From: Rhodococcus koreensis
Lineage (GTDB): Bacteria > Actinomycetota > Actinomycetes > Mycobacteriales > Mycobacteriaceae
Direction of reading: 5' to 3'
Length of the DNA stretch: 64,000 bases
NCBI RefSeq assembly: GCF_900105905.1
Contig: NZ_FNSV01000005.1
Coordinates: forward strand, 4,154,001 to 4,218,000
Part shown: piece by piece, positions 46,934 to 56,491 of the stretch
Layout of the letters: every line of letters begins with the position of its first letter
How positions within the stretch are numbered: the first letter of the stretch is position 1
The notes under the pieces: model-generated
Database searches by the model: none
Seen by the model: only the letters and a program-made list of their open reading frames with translations
Told to the model about the DNA's origin: nothing
Position numbers and translations under genes: made by a program

Positions 46934-49900
46934 TTGTCTCTCCAGTCGCCGACGGATTCGGACCTGTCGCTCCGTATACCCCGGGAATTCCTCCGCCGTG
47001 AATTCGCACCGGCGCCGCGCACCCTCGTCGACATCCTGTTCGCGACGGCCGAGGCGAACCCCGAAGCCCCCGCGATCGACGACGGCACCACGTCGCTGAC
47101 GTACCAGGAACTGCTCGAGGAGATCCGGCAGACCGCCGACGTCCTCGCCGGATCGGGAGTCGGGGCCGGCGATCGTGTCGGAATCCGCATGCCGTCCGGA
47201 TCCTGCTCGCTCTACGTCGCCATTCTGGCGACGCTCGCCGTCGGCGCCGCGTACGTGCCGGTCGACGCGGACGACCCCGAAGAACGCGCCGAACTCGTGT
47301 TCGGCGAGGCGCAGGTGCGGTGTGTGGTGACCGGTACCGGGATCATGGCCGGCACCGCACCGGCCAGGGCCGACGCGCCGAGCGCCCGCCCGCCGACCGT
47401 CGACGACGACGCGTGGATCATCTTCACCTCCGGGTCCACCGGCACCCCCAAGGGTGTCGCGGTGAACCATCGCAACGCGGCCGCGTTCGTGGACGCCGAG
47501 GCCCGGATGTTTCTGCAGGAAGACCCGATCCGGCCCGGCGACCGGGTGCTCGCCGGACTGTCGGTGGCGTTCGACGCGTCCTGCGAGGAGATGTGGCTGG
47601 CGTGGCGTCACGGCGCCTGCCTGGTTCCCGCACCCCGGTCGCTGGTGCGCAGCGGCATGGACCTCGGCCCGTGGCTCGTCGCCCGCGACGTCAGCATCGT
47701 CTCGACGGTGCCGACCCTGGCGTCGCTGTGGCCCGCCGAGGCCCTCGAGGCCGTGCGCCTGCTGATCTTCGGCGGCGAGGCCTGCCCGCCCGAACTGGCC
47801 GAACGCCTCGCCGTCGACGGTCGCGAGGTGTGGAACACGTACGGGCCCACCGAGGCGACGGTCGTGGCCTGCGGCGCGCTGATGGACGGCCGGAGCCCGG
47901 TCAGCATCGGCCTCCCGCTGGACGGCTGGGACCTCGCCGTCGTCGACGGATCCGGCGAACCCGTACCCGAGGGCGAGGTGGGCGAACTGGTCATCGGCGG
48001 CGTCGGCCTGGCCCGGTACCTCGACCCGGCGAAGGACGCCGAGAAGTACGCCCCGATGCCGACGCTCGGCTGGGATCGGGCCTACCGGAGCGGCGACCTG
48101 GTCCGCCTCGACCGCCGCGGACTGCTGTTCCAGGGCCGCGCCGACGACCAGGTGAAACTCGGCGGCAGGCGGATCGAGCTGGGCGAGGTCGACAACGCGC
48201 TGCAGAACCTCCCCGGCGTCGGCGGCGCCGCCGCGGCCGTGCGCCGGACCGGCGCCGGTCACCAGATCCTCGTCGGCTACCTGGCCAGCACCAACCCCGA
48301 CTTCGACCTCAAGGCCGCGCACACCGCGCTCACCGGCCAGCTTCCGGCTGCGCTGGTCCCGCGGCTGGTGCTGGTCGACGAACTCCCCACCCGCACGTCG
48401 GGGAAGGTCGATCGCAACGCCCTTCCCTGGCCGCCGCCGGGCGTCGACGACGCCGCGGAGAAGCTGGGCCTCGAGGGCACACCGGCGTGGGTCGCCGAGT
48501 TGTGGACGTCGATTCTGGGCGCCGAGATCACCGGAACCGACGATGACTTCTTCGAACTCGGCGGGGGTTCCCTCTCCGCCGCCCAGCTGGTCACGGCGCT
48601 GCGCGAACGGTTCCCCGAAGTGACTGTCGCGCAACTCTACGATCATCCGCGGCTCGGTTCCCTCGCCGAATACCTCGACGAGCTGGCGCCGATCGACGCA
48701 GCCGAACCCCGCATCGTCACCCCGACTCCGCGGCGAAGCCAGCTCGCGCAGATCGCGGCCACGGTCCCGCTCACCACGCTCACCGGTCTGCAGTGGGTGA
48801 CGTGGCTGGCGATCGCGAACAACGTCTTCTCCTGGTTCACGACCGTGTCCTGGGCGCCGACGGTGTCGTGGTGGTGGATTCTGCTCGCGTTCTTCGCGTT
48901 CATCAGCCCGGTCGGCCGGATGGCGATCTCGGTGCTCGGTTCACGGATCCTGCTGCGCGGGCTCGAGCCGGGAACGTACCCCCGCGGCGGCAGCGAACAC
49001 CTGCGACTGTGGGTGGCACTGCGCCTCACCGAGGCCAGCGGCGCCGCGAACCTGTCCGGGGCCCCGTGGATGCTCTACTACGCGCGGGCGCTCGGCGCCG
49101 ACGTCGGCAAGGGCGTCGACCTGCACACACTGCCGCCCGTCACCGGCATGCTCGAACTCGGCGACGGCTGCTCCGTCGAACCGGAGGTCGACCTGTCCGG
49201 GCACTGGGTGGACGGCGACGTCGTGCACATCGGCGGGATCAAGATCGGCCCCGGCGCCTCGGTCGGCGCGCGATCGACGCTGCTGCCCGGCGCCACCATC
49301 GGACGTAACGCCGAAGTCGAGGCCGGTTCCGCCGTGTTCGGACGCGTCAAGGCAAATCAGCACTGGGCCGGTTCACCGGCGGTCAAGGTCGGCAAGGCGG
49401 TCCACCCGTGGCCGGAAGGGACCCCGCGCCGCGCGGCCTACTGGGTTCCCGCGTTCGGCGTGACGTCCATGCTCATCGCCGGACTGCCGATCTTCGCCCT
49501 CGTCGCAGGCATCGTGGTCGTCGGGTGGTGGATCCGCGACGCGGCAACGGTCGGGGCGGCCGCACTCCAGTCGCTGGTGATCCTCCCCGTCGCGACGCTC
49601 GTCAGCCTCGCCGTGTTCGCCGTCCTCACGGTCGTGTCCGTCCGGCTGCTGTCGATCAGGTTGCGCGAGGGCTACCACCCGGTCCGTAGTCGCATCGGCT
49701 GGCAGGTGTGGGCCACCGAACGGCTCATGGATTCGGCCCGCACGTTCCTGTTCCCGCTGTACGCGAGCCTGCTGACACCGGGTTGGTTGCGGTTGCTCGG
49801 CGCCCGGATCGGCAAGAACGTGGAGGCGTCGACCGTCCTCATGCTGCCGAAGTTCACGACCGTGGCGGACGGCGCGTTCCTCGCCGACGACACGATGATC

Positions 49901-50824
49901 GCGAGTTACGAACTCGGCGGCGGCTGGATGCACATCGAGCACGCGAAGGTCGGTAAGCGCGCGTTCCTCGGCAACTCCGGGATGACCGGCCCGGGTAGGC
50001 GGGTTCCCAAGAACGGTCTCGTCGCCGTGCTGTCGGCCACGCCGTCGAAGGCGAAATCCGGTTCCTCCTGGCTGGGCAGTCCGCCTGTCCGCCTCCGCCG
50101 GGCGCCCGGCGACACCGACGCCTCCCGCACGTTCCGTCCGCCGTTCCGGCTCAAGGTCGCTCGTGCCGTCGTCGAAACGTGCCGTCTCCTTCCCGTGATG
50201 GTGACGTTCGGGATCGGGCTCGGCGTGCTGTTCGCGGTGGAGGTGATGGCCGGCCGCGTCGGTTTCTGGCTCGCGGCGCTGGCCAGCGGGCTCGTGCTCC
50301 TCATCGCGGGTGCGGCCGCCGGACTGATCTCCGTCATCGCGAAGTGGCTGGTGGTGGGTCGGATCGGCAAGATCGAACACCCGCTGTGGAGTTCGTTCGT
50401 GTGGCGGAACGAGGTGTCGGACGCGTTCGTGGAGACCGTCGCCGCACCCTGGTTCGCGCGCGCCGCCACCGGCACCGCAGTGCTGAACGTCTGGTTGCGC
50501 GGCCTCGGCGCCACCATCGGCAAGGGGGTGTGGTGTGAAACCTACTGGCTCCCCGAGGCCGATCTCGTGACGCTGGGCGACGGGGCGACCGTGGAACGGG
50601 GGTGCGTGGTGCAGACTCACCTGTTCCATGATCGGATCATGTCCATGGACACCGTCATCCTCGGAGCCGGAGCCACCCTCGGGCCGCACTGTGTCGCGCT
50701 GCCCGCCGCCCGGATCGGCGAAGGCGGCACGGTCGGACCGGCCTCCCTCGTCATGCGCGGCGACTCCGTGCCGCCGTCCACGCGGTGGCAGGGGAACCCG
50801 ATCGCCCCCTGGGCGGCCACGTGA
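46934..50824 (+). CDS. Pls/PosA-family membrane non-ribosomal peptide synthetase
   Basis: A 1296-residue single-module NRPS. The adenylation domain (about 30-510) has A3 FTSGSTGTPKGV, A5 NTYGPTEATV and A10 RTSGKVDRN. The carrier domain has S546 in LGGGSL. Six membrane helices then alternate with three soluble hexapeptide-like domains, the architecture of epsilon-poly-L-lysine synthetase, which has no condensation or thioesterase domain. My manual reading of the specificity code is D-A-E-S-I-G-T-V-V-K, close to lysine-type codes. TTG 46934 follows AAGGA. Its stop overlaps the M1 peptidase start (GTGA). Confidence 0.88.
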   Translation: MSLQSPTDSDLSLRIPREFLRREFAPAPRTLVDILFATAEANPEAPAIDDGTTSLTYQELLEEIRQTADVLAGSGVGAGDRVGIRMPSGSCSLYVAILATLAVGAAYVPVDADDPEERAELVFGEAQVRCVVTGTGIMAGTAPARADAPSARPPTVDDDAWIIFTSGSTGTPKGVAVNHRNAAAFVDAEARMFLQEDPIRPGDRVLAGLSVAFDASCEEMWLAWRHGACLVPAPRSLVRSGMDLGPWLVARDVSIVSTVPTLASLWPAEALEAVRLLIFGGEACPPELAERLAVDGREVWNTYGPTEATVVACGALMDGRSPVSIGLPLDGWDLAVVDGSGEPVPEGEVGELVIGGVGLARYLDPAKDAEKYAPMPTLGWDRAYRSGDLVRLDRRGLLFQGRADDQVKLGGRRIELGEVDNALQNLPGVGGAAAAVRRTGAGHQILVGYLASTNPDFDLKAAHTALTGQLPAALVPRLVLVDELPTRTSGKVDRNALPWPPPGVDDAAEKLGLEGTPAWVAELWTSILGAEITGTDDDFFELGGGSLSAAQLVTALRERFPEVTVAQLYDHPRLGSLAEYLDELAPIDAAEPRIVTPTPRRSQLAQIAATVPLTTLTGLQWVTWLAIANNVFSWFTTVSWAPTVSWWWILLAFFAFISPVGRMAISVLGSRILLRGLEPGTYPRGGSEHLRLWVALRLTEASGAANLSGAPWMLYYARALGADVGKGVDLHTLPPVTGMLELGDGCSVEPEVDLSGHWVDGDVVHIGGIKIGPGASVGARSTLLPGATIGRNAEVEAGSAVFGRVKANQHWAGSPAVKVGKAVHPWPEGTPRRAAYWVPAFGVTSMLIAGLPIFALVAGIVVVGWWIRDAATVGAAALQSLVILPVATLVSLAVFAVLTVVSVRLLSIRLREGYHPVRSRIGWQVWATERLMDSARTFLFPLYASLLTPGWLRLLGARIGKNVEASTVLMLPKFTTVADGAFLADDTMIASYELGGGWMHIEHAKVGKRAFLGNSGMTGPGRRVPKNGLVAVLSATPSKAKSGSSWLGSPPVRLRRAPGDTDASRTFRPPFRLKVARAVVETCRLLPVMVTFGIGLGVLFAVEVMAGRVGFWLAALASGLVLLIAGAAAGLISVIAKWLVVGRIGKIEHPLWSSFVWRNEVSDAFVETVAAPWFARAATGTAVLNVWLRGLGATIGKGVWCETYWLPEADLVTLGDGATVERGCVVQTHLFHDRIMSMDTVILGAGATLGPHCVALPAARIGEGGTVGPASLVMRGDSVPPSTRWQGNPIAPWAAT

Positions 50825-52137
50825 AGTCCGACAAGGGGATGGACGAGCCGGTCGACCCGTACCTCCCCCAAAACGGCAACCGTGGATACCGGGTGTCCCG
50901 GTACGAACTCGACCTCACCTACAAGGTCCACAGCAACCGGCTGACGGGCAAGGCCACGATCACCGCGGTCACGACCGCGGTACGTTCCCGGTTCGCCCTG
51001 GACCTGGCGGCCGGCATGCACGTCACGAAGGTCGCGGCCAACGGTTCCCGCAACACGAAGTGGCTGCACCGCAACGGCAAGCTGATCATCACGCCCGCGC
51101 AGAAGATCCCCCCGGGCGGCGCTCTCGTGCTCACCATCCAGTACGGGGGTTCGCCGAAACCGATCCGCAGCATGTGGGGTGAGGTCGGGTGGGAGGAATT
51201 GTCCGAGGGCGCCCTCGTCGCCAGTCAGCCCAACGGGGCGGCGTCCTGGTTCCCGTGCGACGACCATCCCAGCTCGAAAGCCAGCTACCGCATCGCGATC
51301 ACGACCGATTCGCCGTACTACACGGTGGCCAACGGCGCGCTGGTGAGCAAACAGACCCGGGCCAGTCAGACGACGTGGGTGTACGAGCAGACCGAGCCGA
51401 TGCCGAGTTACCTCGCCACCATCCAAATCGGGCCGTACGAGCGCCGCAGGTTCGGTTCCGGTGGTGTTCCCATGTTCGCCGTCCACCCGCCGCGGCTACG
51501 AGCGTCGTTCGACGTGGACTTCGGCCGACAGCCCCAGATGATGGACGTGTTCTCCCGGTTGTTCGGCCCCTACCCGTTCGCCGACTACACGGTGGTCGTG
51601 ACGGACGACGAGTTGGAGATCCCGCTCGAGGCGCAGGGACTGTCCATCTTCGGCGCCAACCATTGCACCGGCAGGCGCTGGGCCGAGCGTCTGGTGGCGC
51701 ACGAACTGGCCCACCAATGGTTCGGCAACAGCCTGACGCTCGGCCAGTGGCGGGACATCTGGTTGCACGAAGGCTTCGCCTGTTACGCCGAGTGGATCTG
51801 GTCGGAGAATTCCGGTGGACATTCGGCGCACCAACTCGCCCTGCAGGCGCATCAGGGCCTGGCCCGTAAACCACAGGACCTGATGATCGCCGATCCGGGA
51901 CCGCAGCTGATGTTCGACGACCGCGTCTACAAGCGCGGCGCGCTCACGCTCCACGCGCTGCGGCGCCGGCTCGGCGACGACAAGTTCTTCGCGTTGCTGC
52001 GCGAGTGGACCCTGGCCCATCGCCACTCCACCGTCACGAGCGAGCAGTTCACCGACCTGGCCGCCCACTACACCGACGAATCGCTGCGCCTGCTGTGGGA
52101 TTCGTGGCTCGGGGAGAAGACGCTGCCGTCGATGTGA
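50821..52137 (+). CDS. M1-family (aminopeptidase N-like) metallopeptidase
   Basis: A 438-residue zinc peptidase. VAHELAHQWFGN gives the HExxH, and LHEGFACYAEW the distal Glu ligand; a beta-rich N-terminal domain precedes it. It lacks the C-terminal helical domain of full aminopeptidase N and has no signal peptide. Translational coupling to the NRPS suggests it processes, recycles or protects against that product. GTG 50821 is the coupled start. Confidence 0.9.
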   Translation: MKSDKGMDEPVDPYLPQNGNRGYRVSRYELDLTYKVHSNRLTGKATITAVTTAVRSRFALDLAAGMHVTKVAANGSRNTKWLHRNGKLIITPAQKIPPGGALVLTIQYGGSPKPIRSMWGEVGWEELSEGALVASQPNGAASWFPCDDHPSSKASYRIAITTDSPYYTVANGALVSKQTRASQTTWVYEQTEPMPSYLATIQIGPYERRRFGSGGVPMFAVHPPRLRASFDVDFGRQPQMMDVFSRLFGPYPFADYTVVVTDDELEIPLEAQGLSIFGANHCTGRRWAERLVAHELAHQWFGNSLTLGQWRDIWLHEGFACYAEWIWSENSGGHSAHQLALQAHQGLARKPQDLMIADPGPQLMFDDRVYKRGALTLHALRRRLGDDKFFALLREWTLAHRHSTVTSEQFTDLAAHYTDESLRLLWDSWLGEKTLPSM

Positions 52138-53402
52138 TCTGACGCCGCTTCCGAATTCGGCAGGTGCGCGCGCCACTTCGTGAGGGCGAGCGCGAGGCAG
52201 CCGACGGCCGCGACCGCCCCGAACACGAACATTCTCGGGTACGTCACCGCCGGGAACGTCTCGGACAGGTACGCCATCCCGACGGGTGTCCCGAACCCCA
52301 GATACGTCAGCGAGTAGAAGACGGCGGTCAGTCCGGCGAGGTCGTCCGGACCCGCGATCCGCTGGATCTCCTGCAGTCCCGACACCATCGCCATGCCGTA
52401 TCCGCAGCCGAGCACGACGGCCGCGGCGAGCGCGAGCGGGACGGTCAGCGCGGACGCCGCAATCACCGCGACACCCATTCCGGCGACGACGACAACGAGC
52501 GAGACCACGACGGCCCGCGCGTTCCGGGGAGTGTCGATCTTGCGGCCGAGAGCCTGGATGGCGAAACCCGCCCCGAGGCCGACCATGCACATGAGCGCGG
52601 AGAACGCGAGCGGCAGCCCACCGGTGTTCCGGGACATCAGCGACGGGAGCACCGCGTAGGCGGCGGCCGCCGTGCCGAACACCCACGGCGCGAGCGGCAC
52701 GATCACGAACAGGAACCGCTTGTGCGCGGCGGACGGGATCGCGAGGTCGCGGGCGAGGGGGACTCGTTCGGAGACGGGCTGGGCCGCGCGGGTCTCGGGG
52801 GCCCGCCACAGCGCGACGGCTGCGGCGACGGCGATCGCACTGTGCACGGCGTAGGACAGGACGCTCGGCAGCGGCGCCCACTGCGCGAGAACACCGGCGA
52901 CACCGGCACCCAGGCCGAACCCACCCGTCAGGCTCATCGCGGCCCGCCGCGCACCCGCACCGTCCGCGGCCGCGGGATCCCACGGCGGGGTCGACAACTC
53001 CTTCACCCAGCTGCCGCCGACGGCCATGCCGAGGCCGAGCGCGACGCCGCACAGGACGCGGCCGACGATGAGCATCGCCGCGGAGTCGGCGCCGAGGGCC
53101 AGGAGTGCGGAGCCGGCGACCGTCAGGAACGGCGCGGGGAGCAGGATCGGCCGTCGTCCCAGCCGGTCGGACAGTGGTCCGCCGAGGAGCAGGGCGGGCA
53201 CGATCCCGACGACGTAGGCGAACAGGAACAGGTCGACCGTGACCGGTGAGAATCCGTGATCGGCGCGGTACATCCCGAGCAGCGGCGTGAACTCGTTGCC
53301 ACCCCAGGCGACGGCGAACATGGTCGCGGCCACCAGCATCCAGGCGCGCGGCGACGCGAGGGCCTGCGGCATCTCCGTCGGGTATTCGCGGACGGCGGTC
53401 AT
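52068..53402 (-). CDS. MFS transporter (DHA1-type)
   Basis: A 444-residue 12-TMS permease with GGPLSDRLGRRPIL (motif A) and a second-half IQALGRKIDTPRN loop. The polar C-terminal tail of about 25 residues overlaps the convergent M1 peptidase gene by 70 bp. ATG overlaps the GntR stop (ATGA), so it belongs to the catabolic operon and may import the substrate or export an intermediate. Confidence 0.88.
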   Translation of the reverse strand: MTAVREYPTEMPQALASPRAWMLVAATMFAVAWGGNEFTPLLGMYRADHGFSPVTVDLFLFAYVVGIVPALLLGGPLSDRLGRRPILLPAPFLTVAGSALLALGADSAAMLIVGRVLCGVALGLGMAVGGSWVKELSTPPWDPAAADGAGARRAAMSLTGGFGLGAGVAGVLAQWAPLPSVLSYAVHSAIAVAAAVALWRAPETRAAQPVSERVPLARDLAIPSAAHKRFLFVIVPLAPWVFGTAAAAYAVLPSLMSRNTGGLPLAFSALMCMVGLGAGFAIQALGRKIDTPRNARAVVVSLVVVVAGMGVAVIAASALTVPLALAAAVVLGCGYGMAMVSGLQEIQRIAGPDDLAGLTAVFYSLTYLGFGTPVGMAYLSETFPAVTYPRMFVFGAVAAVGCLALALTKWRAHLPNSEAASDHIDGSVFSPSHESHSRRSDSSV

Positions 53403-54052
53403 CGCGCAACTCCTCTCGGGTTGAGGGCGTGGACCTGGCGCATGTGGACGAGCACCGCGGCGTCGAAGCCGGCGGCGTCACCGGCCTCGACGAGTTCCGT
53501 CAGCTGTTCGTGGTCGGCGATGATCCTGGGCAGCTGTCCCGGGTCGCGGGTGATGGAGTGTGTCGTCATCCGGCGCTGGCGCTCGCGGATGCTGGAGTAG
53601 AACGTCGCGAGCAGCGGGTTCTCGCCCGCCTCGACGATCATCCGGTGGAAGTCGGCGTCGGCGGCGCTGAAGGCCGCGACGTCGCCTCGTGCGGCGATCT
53701 CGCGCTGCTCCGCGAGGTTCTCGCGCAGGCGGGCGACGAGGAGTTGGCGGGCGTGCGGCTGATCGGCGAGCACCCGGACGCTGTGTGTCTCGACGAGTTG
53801 GCGGGCGTCGACCACGTGTTCCGCCTCGCCGTCCGCGACGGGCACGACGAGCGCGCCCCGCTTCGGGTACAGCCGCATCCAGCCCTCGGCCTCGAGCCGG
53901 AGGAAGGCCTCGCGCACCGGGGTGCGGCTGAGCCCCATCCGTCCGGCGATCTCGCCCTCGCTGATCAGCTCACCGCCGGGCAGGCCGCCCGACAGGATGA
54001 GTTCCTTGACCTCGCGATAGGCCTGCTCCGCGGCGGAATACAACATAGACAC
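53399..54052 (-). CDS. GntR/FadR-family regulator (FCD domain)
   Basis: A 217-residue regulator: winged HTH (about 10-70, ISEGEIAGRMGLSRTPVREA) and helical FCD ligand domain (about 85-205, with metal-ligand-type His in DADFHRMI). A TATAAA box lies about 10 bases before GTG 54052, with no close ribosome site, so this gene probably has its own leaderless promoter inside the gene cluster; ATG 54046 is an alternative start. It is followed by the MFS gene. Confidence 0.88.
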   Translation of the reverse strand: MSMLYSAAEQAYREVKELILSGGLPGGELISEGEIAGRMGLSRTPVREAFLRLEAEGWMRLYPKRGALVVPVADGEAEHVVDARQLVETHSVRVLADQPHARQLLVARLRENLAEQREIAARGDVAAFSAADADFHRMIVEAGENPLLATFYSSIRERQRRMTTHSITRDPGQLPRIIADHEQLTELVEAGDAAGFDAAVLVHMRQVHALNPRGVAR

Positions 54053-54086
54053 AAGATGTATTTATACTCCTGAGCCGAGGACGGGT

Positions 54087-54518
54087 CTATGCCGAGACGG
54101 CCACTGTGAGCTCTATCTCCACGGGCGCGCCGGACGGCAGGGCGTACACGCCGATCGCGCTGCGCACCGGCAGCGCGCCGGGTCCCAGGCATTCGACCAG
54201 CACGTCGGATGCACCGTCGGCCACCGCGGACAGCTCGCGGAAGTCCGGGGCACACGCGACGAAGACGCTCATCCGCAGGCACCGGGAGATGGCGGCCGTG
54301 CCACCGACGGCCGCGGCGACGGCGGCGATCGCGTTTCTCGCCGCCAACCCGGCGGCCTCCCGGGCCCGCGGAATGTCCAGGTCTCGTCCGACGACACCGG
54401 TCACGGTCAGCACCCCGTCGCGGCGCGGTGTCATCCCCGCGCTGTACGCGATCCCGTCGTGCACGACGGCGGGGATGTAGCGGCCCTGCGGTCGTGGCAC
54501 GGATTCCGGCTCAGACAC
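54087..54518 (-). CDS. RidA (YjgF/YER057c)-family protein
   Basis: A 143-residue enamine/imine deaminase homologue. The catalytic arginine is in VRSAIGV and the partner Glu in VEIELTV; both are kept, so deamination activity is plausible. It would quench reactive imines released by amine oxidation in this operon. GTG 54518 overlaps the GGT-like gene by 8 bp. Confidence 0.88.
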   Translation of the reverse strand: MSEPESVPRPQGRYIPAVVHDGIAYSAGMTPRRDGVLTVTGVVGRDLDIPRAREAAGLAARNAIAAVAAAVGGTAAISRCLRMSVFVACAPDFRELSAVADGASDVLVECLGPGALPVRSAIGVYALPSGAPVEIELTVAVSA

Positions 54519-56103
54519 CGAGTGCTATCCCTTCCTGACGAGGGTCGGCGGCACCGGACAGCAGTCCGCGTGCGGTGTCGACGGAGATGATCTGAGCGCT
54601 GCCGCCTGCCGCCCACGGCCCCTGCACCGCGACGTCGTGACCCAGCCGCTCCAACTCGGCACGCACCTTCTCCGGGATGCGGGACTCGCAGCGCAGTTCC
54701 GCCGGGCGGCCGACCACGTCGGCGTCGCTGCCGGGGAAGACCGTGAAGCGGGGGGCCGCGACGGCCTCCGCCGGGTCGAGTCCGTGGTCGAGCAGGTGCG
54801 AGATCAGTTGCATGTTCCACTGCACCTGCCCGTCTCCGCCCGGGGTGTTGCCGACGTGCAGCAGATTCCCGGACGTGTCGGTGACGACCCACGCGTTGAG
54901 GGTGTGCAGCGGCTTGCGCCGCGGCGCCGCGGCGTTCGGATGTCCCGGGATCAGGTAGGCCCCGCGACCGTATCGGTTGTTCAGCACCACCCCGGTGCCG
55001 GGGACGGTCATCTTGGCGCCGAACGTGAAGGCGAGGGAGTGGATGAAACTGACGGCACGGCCGTCGGCGTCCACCGCGACGGTGGAGGTGGTGTCTCCCG
55101 CGCTCACACTGAAGGCGCCCGACGACGCCCGGTGACCGTCCAGCCGGTCCCGCGCCGACCCGACCGCGGCCGGCTCGAGGACCGCCTGCCACCCGTCGTT
55201 GCCGGCGCCGCAGGTCGCGAGCCGATCCTCGAACGCCAGGCGCGCCGCTCTCGCCATGCGGTCGACGGCCGGAGCGGTCAGCCACGGGGAGAAGCCGACG
55301 ACGCCATCATTCAGCGCTGCCTGCTGCAGCACCATCCATCCGGGTGTGGGCAACGGCGTCTGGTGCACGACCGCGCCGGCGTAGTGGCCGCTGATCGCGG
55401 ACTCCGGTCGCACGTCGGCGCCTGCCGCCCACTCGTCCCCGCCGAACGGCGCCCCTCCGGCGCGGAGCGCGTCGACGGCCCGCCGAGCGAACGAGCCGGT
55501 GTAGAAACCGTGCACGTCGCGCGCCAGTTGACGGAGGAATCCGGCCAGGTCGCGCTGCGGCAGCAACTCCCCGACCTGCGGTAACCGCCCGCCCGGCAGA
55601 TACACGGCACGCAGTCCGGGGTCGGCGGCGACCGCGGCCTGCGCCTCCCGCACGTCGTCGCGAGTCTTGGCCGAGCAGGGCAGCCCCTTCTCGGCCGCGC
55701 GGACCGCCGGCGCCCAGAGATCCGTCAGCGAGCGGGTGGCCCCGCCCGCGTGGAGTGCGGCGAGGGCGGCCGGCGCTCCGGGAACCGCCACCGCCAGCGC
55801 CCCGTCGAGGGGAACCGACCGCAGCCCGCGTTCGGTGTAGAAGTCCACGTCGGCGCCGTCGGGCCCGAAGCCGCTGCCCCCGACCGTCCACACCGTTCCG
55901 TCGGGTTCGCGGACGACGGCGAACGCGTCGCCGCCGATCCCGCACTGGCCGGGCAACGTCAGCCAGGTCATCGCGGCCATGGCCAGTGTCGCGTCGATCG
56001 CGTTGCCGCCGTCGGCGAGTACGCGCGCACCGACCGTGCTCGCCGCGGGATGACTGGACGAGACCATGCCGTCGGTGGAGAGGGTGGACGGTCGAGGGTT
56101 CAC
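54511..56103 (-). CDS. Gamma-glutamyltransferase-like Ntn-hydrolase
   Basis: A 530-residue proenzyme. The autocleavage threonine is T338 in GDTTSTVAVD, splitting it into two chains. The substrate-loop motif is GNTPGGDGQVQ rather than the GSPGG of true GGTs, resembling YwrD/HpxW-type relatives that act as amidohydrolases or acylases. No signal peptide, unlike periplasmic GGTs. It may hydrolyse an amide or gamma-glutamyl intermediate in the pathway. GTG 56103 overlaps the Rieske stop (GTGA). Confidence 0.85.
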   Translation of the reverse strand: MNPRPSTLSTDGMVSSSHPAASTVGARVLADGGNAIDATLAMAAMTWLTLPGQCGIGGDAFAVVREPDGTVWTVGGSGFGPDGADVDFYTERGLRSVPLDGALAVAVPGAPAALAALHAGGATRSLTDLWAPAVRAAEKGLPCSAKTRDDVREAQAAVAADPGLRAVYLPGGRLPQVGELLPQRDLAGFLRQLARDVHGFYTGSFARRAVDALRAGGAPFGGDEWAAGADVRPESAISGHYAGAVVHQTPLPTPGWMVLQQAALNDGVVGFSPWLTAPAVDRMARAARLAFEDRLATCGAGNDGWQAVLEPAAVGSARDRLDGHRASSGAFSVSAGDTTSTVAVDADGRAVSFIHSLAFTFGAKMTVPGTGVVLNNRYGRGAYLIPGHPNAAAPRRKPLHTLNAWVVTDTSGNLLHVGNTPGGDGQVQWNMQLISHLLDHGLDPAEAVAAPRFTVFPGSDADVVGRPAELRCESRIPEKVRAELERLGHDVAVQGPWAAGGSAQIISVDTARGLLSGAADPRQEGIALGV

Positions 56104-56462
56104 TTCATGCACCCCCGCGCGGCCCGCCGGCGCGGAATGGAGCTCATGTCGTCCGGGTCGATGCCGACGAAGATCTCGCCGTCACGTTCCTCTACGGGAT
56201 AGGTCTTGATGGCCACCGTCGCCGGCGGGCACACGGGCTCACCGGTCTCGAGGTCGAACACGCTTCCGTGGCAGGAACATCCGATGCCGTCGTCCACGAG
56301 TTTCCCGGACGAGAGCAGGCAGTCCAGGTGCGTGCAGTAGTTGGACGTGGCGTAGGCCTTCCCGTTCAGGCGGGCCACGGCGAACTCGTGGTCACCGGCG
56401 AAGAAGCGGCGCACGATGCCTTCGGAAACCTGTCCGGAGCGCGCAACGCGAGTGAATTCCAT
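56100..56462 (-). CDS. Rieske [2Fe-2S] ferredoxin (second)
   Basis: A 120-residue soluble Rieske protein; NYCTHLDC and CSCHGSVFD hold the two Cys and two His ligands. It ends with a basic RRRAARG tail. Likely electron carrier to the oxidase of the operon, paired with the reductase two genes upstream. Confidence 0.92.
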   Translation of the reverse strand: MEFTRVARSGQVSEGIVRRFFAGDHEFAVARLNGKAYATSNYCTHLDCLLSSGKLVDDGIGCSCHGSVFDLETGEPVCPPATVAIKTYPVEERDGEIFVGIDPDDMSSIPRRRAARGCMK

Positions 56463-56491
56463 GGTCTTCTCCCTCTGTCGACAGGTCGGTC

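Noticed and set aside
46934-50824. Siderophore NRPS
   Set aside because: There is a single A-T module with membrane helices and no condensation, thioesterase or siderophore tailoring genes nearby.
54511-56103. Calling the operon a gamma-glutamylated amine pathway
   Set aside because: No gamma-glutamylamide synthetase (glutamine-synthetase-like) gene is present and the loop motif is not that of a true GGT.
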